Origin: Paracrocinitomix mangrovi
GTDB lineage: Bacteria; Bacteroidota; Bacteroidia; Flavobacteriales_D; Crocinitomicaceae
DNA: 64,000 nucleotides
Reading direction: 5' to 3'
Assembly (NCBI RefSeq): GCF_019740355.2
Contig: NZ_CP091819.1
Coordinates: 2,046,001 to 2,110,000 of the forward strand
The notes under the pieces are model-generated. The model saw nothing but the letters and a program-made list of their open reading frames with translations. It had not been told where the DNA came from and searched no databases. Every line of letters starts with the position of its first letter. The stretch's first letter is position 1. Shown one piece after another: positions 50,007-59,997 of this stretch. A program made the translations under genes and the position numbers.

Positions 50007-50555
50007 ATGAAAATCAATAATCAGAAATTATTCTTAGGGTTTACAAAACTTGGTGCAATACTTATGGCTATTAGCTACATGTTTCGCATCATGCATTGGC
50101 CAAACGCCGGAATAATGATGCTATCAGCTTATCTGCTCATTTCCATTTTTTTGCCTGCATCAATTTTGAGAAAAAAGAAGAAATTCACTTATGATGTACT
50201 TACGGGTCTAGGAGCTATTTTATATGGTGGATTTGGGATTATTTCCATTCTTCATAAGCATGAATTAATATATCATTCGCTGGAAAGAATTGGATTGGTT
50301 GTGCTACTTTCTTCTTATTTATTTCCATATATAATTGATAAAAACACCATACCAAACAGGTATTTTAGAACATTTCAAACATTATATATTAGTGGCACTT
50401 TGATTTTTACAATTGGTATCTTTTTTAAAACAATGCATTTTCCATATGCCAAGATTCCATTTTATTCAGGATTGGTTTCTTTGGTATTAATATTTCTTCT
50501 CACCTTTTTTATTGATCAGAAACCAAAAGACAATGAAATTTTAGATGACTTGTAA
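50007..50555 (+). CDS. Multi-helix membrane protein, GldL-like motifs
   Basis: ATG at 50007 gives 182 residues with about six membrane helices. Two copies of an F-(R/K)-x-M-H-(W/F)-P motif (FRIMHWPNA, FKTMHFPYA) resemble the first helix of GldL, the proton-driven motor protein of gliding and type IX secretion, but here in a duplicated all-membrane protein. It lies two bases after the lipoprotein gene, probably in the same transcript. Confidence 0.62.
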   Translation: MKINNQKLFLGFTKLGAILMAISYMFRIMHWPNAGIMMLSAYLLISIFLPASILRKKKKFTYDVLTGLGAILYGGFGIISILHKHELIYHSLERIGLVVLLSSYLFPYIIDKNTIPNRYFRTFQTLYISGTLIFTIGIFFKTMHFPYAKIPFYSGLVSLVLIFLLTFFIDQKPKDNEILDDL

Positions 50556-50629
50556 TCACCCAACTATTTATACTTAGATCGTCCCAAATTAATCCCTATA
50601 TTGTAGTAGTATAACCCAAAATAAGGCTT

Positions 50630-51658
50630 ATGAAATCTATCATTTTATTATTATCGGCGCTATTTGTTTTTCAACTTGGACAGGCTCAAACGGTGCAACA
50701 ATTAGTTGAAAAAGGAATTTCTTTTCACGATCAGGGAAACTATGATCAAGCACTCAAATATTACAAGCAGGCATTAGATCAGGACCCAAAATCAAGCTGG
50801 GTAAACTATGAGATGTCGCTTACATATTTTGAGATGAAAAATTATAATAAAGCCATTGAACATGCTGATGTAGCCATTAAACAAAAGGACAAAAATCTGG
50901 TTTACGCTTATATCACTAAAGGAAATTCATTGGATTTATTGGGTGAAGGTGCAAAGGCGATTAAAGTGTATAAAAAAGCCATCAAACAAACAGATGGTCA
51001 TTATTTATTGAACTACAATTTGGCGCTTACTTGTTATAAAGAAAAACTAAAAGATGATGCAGTTGAAGCACTGATTGATGGTGTGGCAACTTACTCGGCG
51101 CATAGCAGCACACATTTGCTTTTAGCTTATTTACAAAATGAAAAGAGAGCTAAAGTTCCGACTATTTTGGCTTCACAATTTTTCTTATTGTTAGAGCCGG
51201 ATACAAAGCGTTCAATGGACGCATATAATATGATGATGGAAGGATTTTACGGCAACATTAAAAAAGGAGACAAAGGAGAAAACACTATTTCAATTTCGTT
51301 ATCATCAGATCCAAAAAGTGATTTTATGGCCGTAGAATTAATGCTTGGTTTAAAAGGCGCTCAAAAAGGAAGTGATGAATATAAGGACATGACAGAAGAA
51401 GAGTTTTTTGTTGAAAACAACAAATCCTTTTACGATATCATGGGAGAAATGAGAGATGAAAAAAAGGGTGATATCTGGTGGGATTTTTATGCCAAATTCA
51501 ATCATCAATTAAGTCAATCTGATCATTTAGAAGCATACTGCATGTACATCTCACAAGTTGGTAATGAAAAAGCGGCTGAATGGATTAAAAACAACGAATC
51601 CAAAGTGAAAGACATGCTTAATTGGGTGAAAGAAAACTTCCCTACTTATGCGGGTTAA
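50630..51658 (+). CDS. Secreted TPR protein
   Basis: 342 residues with a signal peptide (IILLLSALFVFQLGQAQ) and at least three TPR units (GNYDQALKYYKQALDQDPKS, KNYNKAIEHADVAIKQ, GEGAKAIKVYKKAIKQ). The C-terminal ~130 residues are helical with no known motif. The stop overlaps the next lipoprotein start by 11 bases. Confidence 0.82.
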   Translation: MKSIILLLSALFVFQLGQAQTVQQLVEKGISFHDQGNYDQALKYYKQALDQDPKSSWVNYEMSLTYFEMKNYNKAIEHADVAIKQKDKNLVYAYITKGNSLDLLGEGAKAIKVYKKAIKQTDGHYLLNYNLALTCYKEKLKDDAVEALIDGVATYSAHSSTHLLLAYLQNEKRAKVPTILASQFFLLLEPDTKRSMDAYNMMMEGFYGNIKKGDKGENTISISLSSDPKSDFMAVELMLGLKGAQKGSDEYKDMTEEEFFVENNKSFYDIMGEMRDEKKGDIWWDFYAKFNHQLSQSDHLEAYCMYISQVGNEKAAEWIKNNESKVKDMLNWVKENFPTYAG

Positions 51659-52154
51659 ATTTAGCGCCTTATCGGTACTATTGTTGCTTCTTTTCAGTTG
51701 TCAATCTGGCCCGGAAAAATATCCTGATAAACTTACTTCCATTCCTGATGGAATTACTGTTAAGCATAGTAAAGAATACGTTTATGCTGAACCAAATATG
51801 GAGGACCCGGAGAGATATGGCAAATACAAATGGCACTTCACAACTTCAGTTTCCTCTCAAAAAGGAGACTTGCAAGTAATTGAATTTGGTGCATATTTTT
51901 GGGAAGATGAACAATGGAAATTCACTTCAATTTACGATAGACCCTATAATGCTGAAGAATTTGAAAGATGGTACAGCTGTCCCAATGGCATGTTAATTTC
52001 TGGCAAAACTTACACTGACCCAAACAATTGGAGCAAAGGCAACAACTTGGATGGTAGTAAACAATTAGCACTTTGGTATGTGATTGCTGAAGATCAAAAC
52101 GGAGAAAAGTACAAGGGAGCAGCTGAAGTTACCAACGTCTATTCATTGGAATAA
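51648..52154 (+). CDS. Lipoprotein of unknown function
   Basis: 168 residues with a lipoprotein signal (LSVLLLLLFSCQSGPE). The mature part is aromatic-rich (YGKYKWHFTTSVSS, FGAYFWEDEQWKFTS), typical of beta-sandwich lipoproteins. The 11-base overlap with the TPR gene suggests coupled translation. Confidence 0.68.
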   Translation: MRVKFSALSVLLLLLFSCQSGPEKYPDKLTSIPDGITVKHSKEYVYAEPNMEDPERYGKYKWHFTTSVSSQKGDLQVIEFGAYFWEDEQWKFTSIYDRPYNAEEFERWYSCPNGMLISGKTYTDPNNWSKGNNLDGSKQLALWYVIAEDQNGEKYKGAAEVTNVYSLE

Positions 52155-52170
52155 ATAACTTTAACAGAAT

Positions 52171-53097
52171 CTATACTTTACCTAAATGCTTTTGTAACAA
52201 CTCATATGCATTAGAGATTCCTTTAAATTTTTCTTCTGCAATTTTCACATGCTCTTTTCCCAAATGAGCAATTAAATCAGGGTGATGTTTTTTGGCCAGT
52301 TTACGGTACTGTTTCTTAACGTCTTCCAAAGGTGAATTATAAGGAAGTTCAAGCGTTTCGTATGCCTTTTCAATAGAGGAAGTTGAAGGTGCTGAATATC
52401 CCTGTCGCCTTCCCTGATAGGCTTTATACCATTCTTCAAATGAATCAAAATACTCTTTTTCTCTATTTTGCTCTTTCCGTTTATCTTCTTCAAACTCAAA
52501 AGTGAATTGCGAATAAGCTGAATTTAAATCGGAAAAGGATAAGCCTACTTTTGAAACAAATTCACTTAGAATGGATTTTTCTCTATCATCAACTAATTTG
52601 TCTACAGTGGCTACTCCAACCAAAATAAACAAGAGGTGATTCAACTCTGCTTCATTAAGTTTGGTTTTACAGTTTTCTAAAAGAGAATTTAAGTTAGTTT
52701 GGTTGGTAAGGTGATCTTTTATCAACCTGGCCATTAAGTAATCGGTCTTTTGCTGACTGAAATATTTAAGAAAAGTCTTTTCTAAATACTTGAATTCGGT
52801 GTCTTTTGAATTAGCGTTAAATCCAAGCAAATATGCCACCATTCCGAGCAATAAGGAATTGAAATCTTCTTCATCCCGAACATTGTACTTTTCTTTGACG
52901 ATCTTGAGCTTTTTGAGCTCCTTCATATCAGCAGTAATCAAAAACAAATAAAAACTGCACATCACCAAATAAACCAGGAAATTAGAATCGAAATCAGTAA
53001 TGTCTTTTGGCTCTAAATCCATTACAACCCACACCACAGCAGCAATGGCAAAAAAAAGTAACCAACGTAAATAAAAAGCAGGTTTGTAGTTCATCAA
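52171..53097 (-). CDS. Membrane-anchored J-domain protein (DjlA-like layout)
   Basis: 308 residues: two N-terminal membrane helices, a middle helical domain with TerB-like character (GVATVDKLVDDREKSILSEF), and a C-terminal J domain (AYETLELPYNSPLEDVKKQY) with the HPD tripeptide in KKHHPDL. It should recruit and stimulate DnaK at the membrane. It overlaps the next gene (53094) by four bases. Confidence 0.85.
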   Translation of the reverse strand: MMNYKPAFYLRWLLFFAIAAVVWVVMDLEPKDITDFDSNFLVYLVMCSFYLFLITADMKELKKLKIVKEKYNVRDEEDFNSLLLGMVAYLLGFNANSKDTEFKYLEKTFLKYFSQQKTDYLMARLIKDHLTNQTNLNSLLENCKTKLNEAELNHLLFILVGVATVDKLVDDREKSILSEFVSKVGLSFSDLNSAYSQFTFEFEEDKRKEQNREKEYFDSFEEWYKAYQGRRQGYSAPSTSSIEKAYETLELPYNSPLEDVKKQYRKLAKKHHPDLIAHLGKEHVKIAEEKFKGISNAYELLQKHLGKV

Positions 53098-54089
53098 TTA
53101 CTTTTACTAATATTTGATTGAGTTGAAGCACCAAAATCTCCTGCAATTTCATTCACTTCTTTAGTAATCTCAATGATTGAATGTAATAAGTCATGAATTC
53201 TTTTTAGCTCTTTCTTCCTCAGTGGATTCTGATGAATTCTTGCAGAAAAAAGTGGGTTCTTATCTTTTGGAAATGCAAAAGCAATTGTGCTTTTATTGAA
53301 GGAAATTCTTACCTCATTGGTATTCTGTAATGGTTGAAATTGCTTATAGCGTTCAAATATTTTTACGTACTGATCAATGTAATATTCATTATTGGTGTAC
53401 ATACGATATTTGGATGTGGAAATAATGTCACTTTTAAATTTCACTTCTTTTTGATAAGCATACAATTCTTTTCTGTGAAAATCTCTAAGCTTACTTGGCA
53501 CAATAAAGCTTTTCTCTAATTTCCATTCGGGATTTGTAAATTGAAAAACGTAAAAATCTCCTATCACAGATTTAATTGAACTTTTACCATAACGGTCACT
53601 TTCACGAATTCCATACTTCATATTTTGAGATTCAAAATTGGTCTTGGAAATACGACCTCCGTAAAAACTTCTCAACTTATAATACATTTCTGTATTACCC
53701 ACCAATGCAGGAAACAAGAGTGTTTCAATTATCCCAATATCTTCATACAACCTTCCACTTTCGTATTCTTGATTTTTAGGTGACCTCAAACCAAAACACT
53801 TTTTCCAAATGTGTTTGAGCAACACAGTATCCGCATACAACTCATAATCCTCTTTTGCAAAGTTTTTAAAAAGCACTATCAGCAGAAGGATTAAAGAGAG
53901 TAAAGTTCCTATTCCTGCAAAAAAAGTAAATGCGGGGTAATAATAAATAATTGCTGAACCGGTAGCCACTGCCAGGATAAAAAATAATATCCAAAACCTC
54001 CTTTTAGCCAACCTTTTAGTTCGGTACTTATTTAATTCCTTAAGCACCTCTGATTGCTCATCTACTATTTTATCAAGTTTTTCGGACAT
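53094..54089 (-). CDS. DUF3137-type membrane protein
   Basis: 331 residues: a helical N-terminus, two close membrane helices (FWILFFILAVATGSAIIYYY, LLSLILLLIVLF) and a large cytoplasmic domain containing DFYVFQFTNPEW and YRMYTNNEYYIDQYVKIFE, as in DUF3137. The function of the family is unknown. It is coupled to the J-domain gene by overlap, and an unrelated two-helix protein gene lies ten bases upstream. Confidence 0.72.
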   Translation of the reverse strand: MSEKLDKIVDEQSEVLKELNKYRTKRLAKRRFWILFFILAVATGSAIIYYYPAFTFFAGIGTLLSLILLLIVLFKNFAKEDYELYADTVLLKHIWKKCFGLRSPKNQEYESGRLYEDIGIIETLLFPALVGNTEMYYKLRSFYGGRISKTNFESQNMKYGIRESDRYGKSSIKSVIGDFYVFQFTNPEWKLEKSFIVPSKLRDFHRKELYAYQKEVKFKSDIISTSKYRMYTNNEYYIDQYVKIFERYKQFQPLQNTNEVRISFNKSTIAFAFPKDKNPLFSARIHQNPLRKKELKRIHDLLHSIIEITKEVNEIAGDFGASTQSNISKSN

Positions 54090-54099
54090 TACTTTGTGT

Positions 54100-54816
54100 T
54101 TAAGAATTGACTATTTGGACATTGATAGATTTTATTTCTCTGGCCTCTTTGAGTATTGGAAAGAGATATTTAACAGTATAGGTGTATTGATCATAAAACC
54201 TTCTATTACAAGTACGTCCATACTTCATCATTAAATAGTCAACATAGGGAGAGGTATATCCTTTTTCTTCTGTAAAAGTAAATTTCAGTTCTTCCTCACC
54301 AATCCATTCCTTAGATCTAATAACTTCATCAAGATGTCTTTCATCATAGTACTCATGAACATGTGGAGCAAAGTATGATTTTCCGGCGCTTCTGATCATT
54401 TCATCCAACTTATTAAGATCTTTCTTCAACCATTTTTTTTCAAATTGAATTGTCATTATCAATTTCCCTTTTTCTCTTTGCTCATGTAATTGATCAATAA
54501 ATTCTGCCGCATTTAGGAATGTTTTATCATTCAACATTTTATTCTTTTCCCGGGATGCCACCACCCTATTTCTAATTTTTGAAGCAATTATCGTAAGTAT
54601 AACACCTATTAAAGTTGGTATAATCAAAACCATCTCCAATGAAATATTATGATCCTCTAACCAATAGCGTTGATGGGGACTTAAGTATTGAAGTCCCCAC
54701 ATGGTAATATTTAAAAGTGAACCTGTGATAATTACAAGCATTATAACACCCACCAAAGCGTATACAAACCCTCGTTTTTTAATAACCGATTGGATAAAAA
54801 TCTTCTTCTTTTTCAT
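54100..54816 (-). CDS. Two-helix membrane protein of unknown function
   Basis: 238 residues with a basic N-terminus, two membrane helices (GFVYALVGVIMLVIITGSLL; VLIIPTLIGVILTIIAS) and a cytoplasmic domain. It is the first gene of a three-gene - strand unit with the DUF3137 and J-domain genes. Confidence 0.65.
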   Translation of the reverse strand: MKKKKIFIQSVIKKRGFVYALVGVIMLVIITGSLLNITMWGLQYLSPHQRYWLEDHNISLEMVLIIPTLIGVILTIIASKIRNRVVASREKNKMLNDKTFLNAAEFIDQLHEQREKGKLIMTIQFEKKWLKKDLNKLDEMIRSAGKSYFAPHVHEYYDERHLDEVIRSKEWIGEEELKFTFTEEKGYTSPYVDYLMMKYGRTCNRRFYDQYTYTVKYLFPILKEAREIKSINVQIVNS

Positions 54817-54899
54817 GAAAAATATATACCTGTCGCTAGTAATATACTGAAAATGAAGCTCTTTTTGTGGAAAGATGAAATTATTTGCATCTATTCAAC

Positions 54900-55391
54900 A
54901 TGAAGCTAACCACAATAATATCTCTACTATTTATCAGTCAATTATGTCAAGCGCAAAGTGATTCATTGATTATTGACTGGGATGATTTTTGCCAAAATAC
55001 CTATAGCGAAAGTCCGGATAGTTTGCATCAAAGCTTTTACGTAAATGAATCCATGGACACCGTTTATTTCATTAATTCATTTTGTAGCGTTGCTCACCAA
55101 ATTACCAGTCCAGTTGGAATTACAATTTACTTTACAAAAGAAGGAAAAATGGACGGTAATTACTTTTTAAAAGTAGTAGGAGTACATCACACATTTTTAA
55201 TGCAAGGAGAGTTTATAGAAGGAAGATTTATGAAAGGCATATTTACCAATTTATATCCTTCTGGTTCAATAGAATCAATAGGCAGATATGAAGAGGGTTT
55301 GGCTACTGGAATTTGGACCCACTACAAAGAAAATGGATGTTTAGATTACAAATGTGAAATGGTTGACATTGGTATTTGTGTTCATTTATAA
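54900..55391 (+). CDS. Secreted protein with MORN-like repeat
   Basis: The ATG at 54900 gives 163 residues with a signal peptide (TTIISLLFISQLCQAQ); a TTG five codons earlier is less likely. Near the C-terminus, YPSGSIESIGRYEEGLATGI followed by HYKENG matches an antitoxin-type MORN variant repeat. The function is unknown. Confidence 0.68.
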   Translation: MKLTTIISLLFISQLCQAQSDSLIIDWDDFCQNTYSESPDSLHQSFYVNESMDTVYFINSFCSVAHQITSPVGITIYFTKEGKMDGNYFLKVVGVHHTFLMQGEFIEGRFMKGIFTNLYPSGSIESIGRYEEGLATGIWTHYKENGCLDYKCEMVDIGICVHL

Positions 55392-55424
55392 AATGGATAC
55401 AAGCTTTATTGTATCTTTCGGGCA

Positions 55425-55886
55425 ATGAATACATTAATTGAACAATTCTATCAATCTTTTAAAGATTTAAACGCCGAGGGAATGACCGCTTGTTATGCAG
55501 ATGATGTTGAATTTGAAGATCCTGCATTTGGTAAACTCAAAGGAGAAAGAGCCAAAAACATGTGGCGTATGCTTATTGAAAGTCAACAGGGAAAGGACTT
55601 TGAAGTAACATTTTCTGATGTCACTGAAAATTCTGCCCATTGGGAAGCCAAATACACCTTTAGCCAAAGCGGAAGAAAAGTTCACAATATCATCAAAGCA
55701 ACCTTTGTAATTGAAAACGGAAAAATCATCAAACATACGGATGATTTTAACCTGCACAAATGGGCCAAACAAGCTTTAGGATTTAAAGGTTTTCTATTAG
55801 GTAGAACTTCATTTTTTAAGAAGAAATTGCAGGCACAAACTAACCGCTTGTTAGATAAGTATGAAGCCAATAAATCCAAGAATTAA
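55425..55886 (+). CDS. SnoaL-like / NTF2-fold protein
   Basis: 153 residues starting MNTLIEQFYQSFKDLNAEGM, the typical first helix of NTF2-like proteins, followed by CYADDVEFEDPAFGKLKG and a strand pair ending IIKHTDDFNLHKWAKQ. Family members bind or convert small ligands. It is located 33 bases after the MORN-like gene. Confidence 0.85.
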   Translation: MNTLIEQFYQSFKDLNAEGMTACYADDVEFEDPAFGKLKGERAKNMWRMLIESQQGKDFEVTFSDVTENSAHWEAKYTFSQSGRKVHNIIKATFVIENGKIIKHTDDFNLHKWAKQALGFKGFLLGRTSFFKKKLQAQTNRLLDKYEANKSKN

Positions 55887-56005
55887 GGATAATATTTATT
55901 GAATTCATTCCATTTAATCAAAAAATCAACCTTTGAATAAATAAATCCCACACAAACTATTATAAAATTAGTTGATCCTTCCTTTTTGTTACCTTTGCAA
56001 GGAAT

Positions 56006-58516
56006 ATGCTCACTCACAAAGGAATACGATTTATTTGGCCATTTAAATTTATGGCAATTACTTTTTGCGTTTTCCTAACTTTTTGGAGCAATGCTCAAAC
56101 CGCAGATGACACCTTAACTGGCTTGGTTAATCAACAGTTAATTCGCATCAATAGAAACAATGCCAATGTTTCTGTGGAAGTGCCTTTGTCTAATATCCCA
56201 AGTGGATGGAATCCTTATCGTTTAACCTGGTCTGAACCAAACCAATGTTACTTTGTTATTTCAGATGGTTCAACAAACAACAGTGGTATTGCCAAAATTA
56301 CTGCGGATGGAACCTATACTTTTTTGGGGAATATCACCATTCCGGGACAAACAGTGCACTTTATTGAAGGTATTGCCTTTAACAGATTTGACGGAGAGCT
56401 TTATGTTACCGGAAGTTTGAATGGATTTATCCCTAACGACTATTGGTCTGAAACTTTGATAAGAGTTGATACCAACACTCTGGTAGGAACAATAATTGGC
56501 ACTTTCAATCATACCACTCCGTACGAACCAGAAGGAGATATGATAACTTTTGATGACAACGGGCACCTCTATTACTTAGATGGCCAACCGGGTGGTGCAG
56601 GATTTGTGAGAATATTTGAGCAAGACCCAACAATGGCAACTCCTTCATCCATGATCTATGGAGTTAACACCTATTATCCAACTACAGACTTAACGGTAAA
56701 GGATGACATCTTATATTATTCATCCAATAGAGAGTTAAGACAAGTTGTATTAGGACCAAATACCCACTCTGCTGTTGGAATGATGTTTACGCCGGCAGAT
56801 TTTAACGGAGAATTACTTAAAGGGATAACTTGGCGAGTTGAATCTTGCACACCCGTAGATTTTTTACCATCTGACAGTTCATACTGTCAAGGAGAGTCAA
56901 TCACTATTGATGCCGGTCAAGGCAGTCAATGGACTTATCAATGGAATAATGGAAGCACTGATTCAATCATTACCATAAATTCACCCGGAACTTATATAGC
57001 TGAATTAACTGAAGGTACTTGTACTATTTCTGACACTATCATTGTAACAGAATCACTGATTCCAACAATTGACGCAGGTATTAATGACACTGTATGTTAT
57101 GGAGACAATGTTATCCTTACTGCAAATGGAGCTGGGGTGAACGGAACCTACAGTTGGAATCAGGCAATAATGAATGGAGTATCATTTACACCTCTTAGCT
57201 CAAACAACTACATTGTAACAGGGACAACAGCTGACGGTTGTGAAAACACAGATACTGTTTATGTAGAAGTAGAAATTGGAGCTGATCCGTTTTTTTCATT
57301 TTCAAATAATAACTGGTGCGTATTAGATGCCAATGAAGTACCTGATCAAATTATTAATACCGGTGGAACATTCAGTTCAACTCCAAGTGGTTTGAGCATT
57401 GATCCAGGTAGCGGTGAGATTTCTCCAAACAACTCAACACCCGGAAATTATAGCGTTAATTACTCATTGAACGGAAATTGTCCAACAGACAGCACCATCC
57501 AAATTCAAATTATAGCAGAACCGCAAATAAACCCAATAAATAATAGTACTTATTGCGAAGGAGACCTTGTGAATGGTATCAACTTCAGTACTACTACCGG
57601 AGCCACCATAAGCTGGACAAATGATAATAGTTTAATTGGATTACCATCAAACGGAACCGGTGATATTGGTGCATTTACGTGTACAGACCAGGGAACAGCA
57701 AACATAGTAGTTTCTGTGAGTGCAGGAGGTTGTGCAGGAAATTCAGAAAGCTTTACCATTGATGTGCTTCCACTTCCTCTTATCAATGCTCAAGATCAAA
57801 TAGCTTGTGTTGGAGATACTGTACAATTAATGGTTGATAATCCTGATAATGCAATACTGACTTATAGCCCTAATAACAATGGAAGTTATGTAGTTACAGG
57901 CACTTCTAGCATTATTGTAACAGCTGACTTGAATGGCTGTATCAATACAGATGTATTGGATATCTCAGTTTATCCAACACCTAATGCAGGATTTACATTT
58001 AATCCTACCAACCCAAATACGCAAAACACTGAAGTGAATTTCACTGCAAGTGACCAATCGCTGCTGTCATACACCTGGGATTTTGGAGATGGTTACTTTT
58101 CAACGAATATAAATCCAGATCACATTTTTCCTACCAACCCCAACATCTCTTATACTATTACTTTACTAGTGGAAGATGATAACGGTTGTATTGATTCAAA
58201 CTCCGCCATTATCCATATTGACGACATTCTTCTTTATTATGTTCCAAATGCCTTTACGCCTAATGGAGATAATTTTAACAATGTATTTACACCTGTTTTC
58301 ACATCCGGATTTGATCCTTACGACTATCATATGACCATTTTCAACAGATGGGGAGAAATAATTTTTGAATCTTATGACGCCTCAATTGGTTGGGATGGAA
58401 CCTACGGTAATGCCGGAATAGTTCAAGACGGAACTTATGTTTGGAAAATATCTTTTGGTACTACAATGAGTGATGAACGTCAAACCATTAGTGGTCATGT
58501 AACAGTACTCAAATAA
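56006..58516 (+). CDS. Surface protein with T9SS type B (gliding-motility-type) C-terminal domain
   Basis: 836 residues. An N-terminal signal is followed by a propeller-like domain (residues ~30-290, with YVTGSLNGF and YLDGQPGG), several Ig-like repeats with conserved Cys, a PKD domain (YTWDFGDGYFSTN near residue 690), and the C-terminal sorting domain (YVPNAFTPNGDNFNNVF, FNRWGEIIFES, DGTYVWKI). It should be secreted through the type IX system and attached at the surface or released; a role as an adhesin is inference. Confidence 0.88.
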   Translation: MLTHKGIRFIWPFKFMAITFCVFLTFWSNAQTADDTLTGLVNQQLIRINRNNANVSVEVPLSNIPSGWNPYRLTWSEPNQCYFVISDGSTNNSGIAKITADGTYTFLGNITIPGQTVHFIEGIAFNRFDGELYVTGSLNGFIPNDYWSETLIRVDTNTLVGTIIGTFNHTTPYEPEGDMITFDDNGHLYYLDGQPGGAGFVRIFEQDPTMATPSSMIYGVNTYYPTTDLTVKDDILYYSSNRELRQVVLGPNTHSAVGMMFTPADFNGELLKGITWRVESCTPVDFLPSDSSYCQGESITIDAGQGSQWTYQWNNGSTDSIITINSPGTYIAELTEGTCTISDTIIVTESLIPTIDAGINDTVCYGDNVILTANGAGVNGTYSWNQAIMNGVSFTPLSSNNYIVTGTTADGCENTDTVYVEVEIGADPFFSFSNNNWCVLDANEVPDQIINTGGTFSSTPSGLSIDPGSGEISPNNSTPGNYSVNYSLNGNCPTDSTIQIQIIAEPQINPINNSTYCEGDLVNGINFSTTTGATISWTNDNSLIGLPSNGTGDIGAFTCTDQGTANIVVSVSAGGCAGNSESFTIDVLPLPLINAQDQIACVGDTVQLMVDNPDNAILTYSPNNNGSYVVTGTSSIIVTADLNGCINTDVLDISVYPTPNAGFTFNPTNPNTQNTEVNFTASDQSLLSYTWDFGDGYFSTNINPDHIFPTNPNISYTITLLVEDDNGCIDSNSAIIHIDDILLYYVPNAFTPNGDNFNNVFTPVFTSGFDPYDYHMTIFNRWGEIIFESYDASIGWDGTYGNAGIVQDGTYVWKISFGTTMSDERQTISGHVTVLK

Positions 58517-58604
58517 AATTAGATCCTTTGTCTATTCTCCAAAAAAGATAGCTGCAGTTCAATTTTTAAGATCTACAAAGCCGAATAAGTTTTAAGTTTA
58601 CCTC

Positions 58605-59996
58605 ATGAATCTCAATCAGGTAACAATGCAGTTGAAAGATCTTCCTCAACCAAAAGGTAAGTGGCCACTGGGAAATCTAGCTGAATTTAAAGAAGCAAAC
58701 AAACACCGTGTCATTGAAAAATGGTCCAAAGAATGTGGAGACATTTTCAAGATCAGTTTAGCGGGTAAAAAGTTTATTGTTTCTGTTGATCCTGAATTGA
58801 ATGGTAAGATTTTAAAAATGCGCCCTGAGAAATTTAGCAGATTCAATAAAATCAACGAAGTATTTCAAGAATTGGGTATAAATGGCGTCTTTAATGCTGA
58901 AGGAGAAGATTGGTATAAACACAGAAAACCGGCAGCCGAAGCTTTGAACGCCAAAAACGTAAAGCTCTATTATCCTATTGTAGCTAAAAACACAATTGAA
59001 TTGCTTAATCACATTGAGCGACATCAACAAAATAACATCAATGTTTCTGCCATGAGCATGAAATATACCATTGACATTACTACAGAAATTGCCTTTGGAT
59101 ATGCCTTAAACACACTCAACGAATCGGGCAAAAACTTTCAAGAGAAATTGGAAAAGATTTTTCCCATGATCAACAAAAGAATATCTGCTCCTTTTCCGTA
59201 TTGGCGTTATTTCAAAAGCAAGAAAGATAAAGAATTGGAAGAAAGTTTGAAGTCGGTTGAAACACAGATAAATGAGTTCATTGAACACGCCGAAAAAAAA
59301 TTAGAAACTCAACCAACTGCCAGCAATTTTTTAGAGGCTTTGTTGATAGAATCAAAGGAAGATAATTTCAGTACCAAGGAAGTTTTTGGCAATGTATTTA
59401 CCATGCTTTTAGCCGGAGAAGACACCACTTCTAACTCCATTTCCTGGGCTGTTTTTTACTTATCTCAACACCCTGAATGGATTGCCAAAATTAGAACCGA
59501 AGCAAATGAAATTTATGGGAATAACAGTGTGCCTGAAACATATGAAGATTTACAAAAATTGAGTTTGGCAAATGCTGTTGCTCAAGAAGCAATTCGTTTA
59601 AAACCAACAACACCTCAACTTTTTATGCAAGCCAATGAAGATGTCCTTATCAATGACCTGGCAATTGAAAAAGGACAGGTAGTAATGTTGCAAAACATGG
59701 TGGCGCAAACTGCAGACAACTTCTTCACTGATGGAGAAAATTTTCATCCTGAGCGTTGGCTAAAAGCGCAATGTCCATATCATGAAAAACACCATCCACA
59801 ATACATGCGAGCTTTTGGAGCGGGTCCCAGATTTTGTCCGGGAATGAAGTTAGCAATGGACGAATTGACAATGGCCATTTCTACTGTTTGCAAGCATTAC
59901 AATTTTGAATTGACTGTTCCAGTTGAAAGCGTTATTGAAAAATTTGCATTTACCATGCAGGCTGAGAATTTAATAGTGAGGTTTACTGCCAACTAA
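58605..59996 (+). CDS. Cytochrome P450
   Basis: 463 residues. The I-helix oxygen-binding motif AGEDTTSN lies near residue 269, the ExxR pair in EAIRL near residue 328, and the heme-ligand loop FGAGPRFCPG near residue 405. No membrane anchor. An alternative start is ATG at 58626. The substrate cannot be inferred, and no ferredoxin or reductase gene lies nearby. Confidence 0.93.
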   Translation: MNLNQVTMQLKDLPQPKGKWPLGNLAEFKEANKHRVIEKWSKECGDIFKISLAGKKFIVSVDPELNGKILKMRPEKFSRFNKINEVFQELGINGVFNAEGEDWYKHRKPAAEALNAKNVKLYYPIVAKNTIELLNHIERHQQNNINVSAMSMKYTIDITTEIAFGYALNTLNESGKNFQEKLEKIFPMINKRISAPFPYWRYFKSKKDKELEESLKSVETQINEFIEHAEKKLETQPTASNFLEALLIESKEDNFSTKEVFGNVFTMLLAGEDTTSNSISWAVFYLSQHPEWIAKIRTEANEIYGNNSVPETYEDLQKLSLANAVAQEAIRLKPTTPQLFMQANEDVLINDLAIEKGQVVMLQNMVAQTADNFFTDGENFHPERWLKAQCPYHEKHHPQYMRAFGAGPRFCPGMKLAMDELTMAISTVCKHYNFELTVPVESVIEKFAFTMQAENLIVRFTAN

Positions 59997-59997
59997 A

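Noticed and set aside
51622-51879. 85-codon frame
   Set aside because: It overlaps the TPR and lipoprotein genes in a different frame; both of these have strong signal or repeat evidence.
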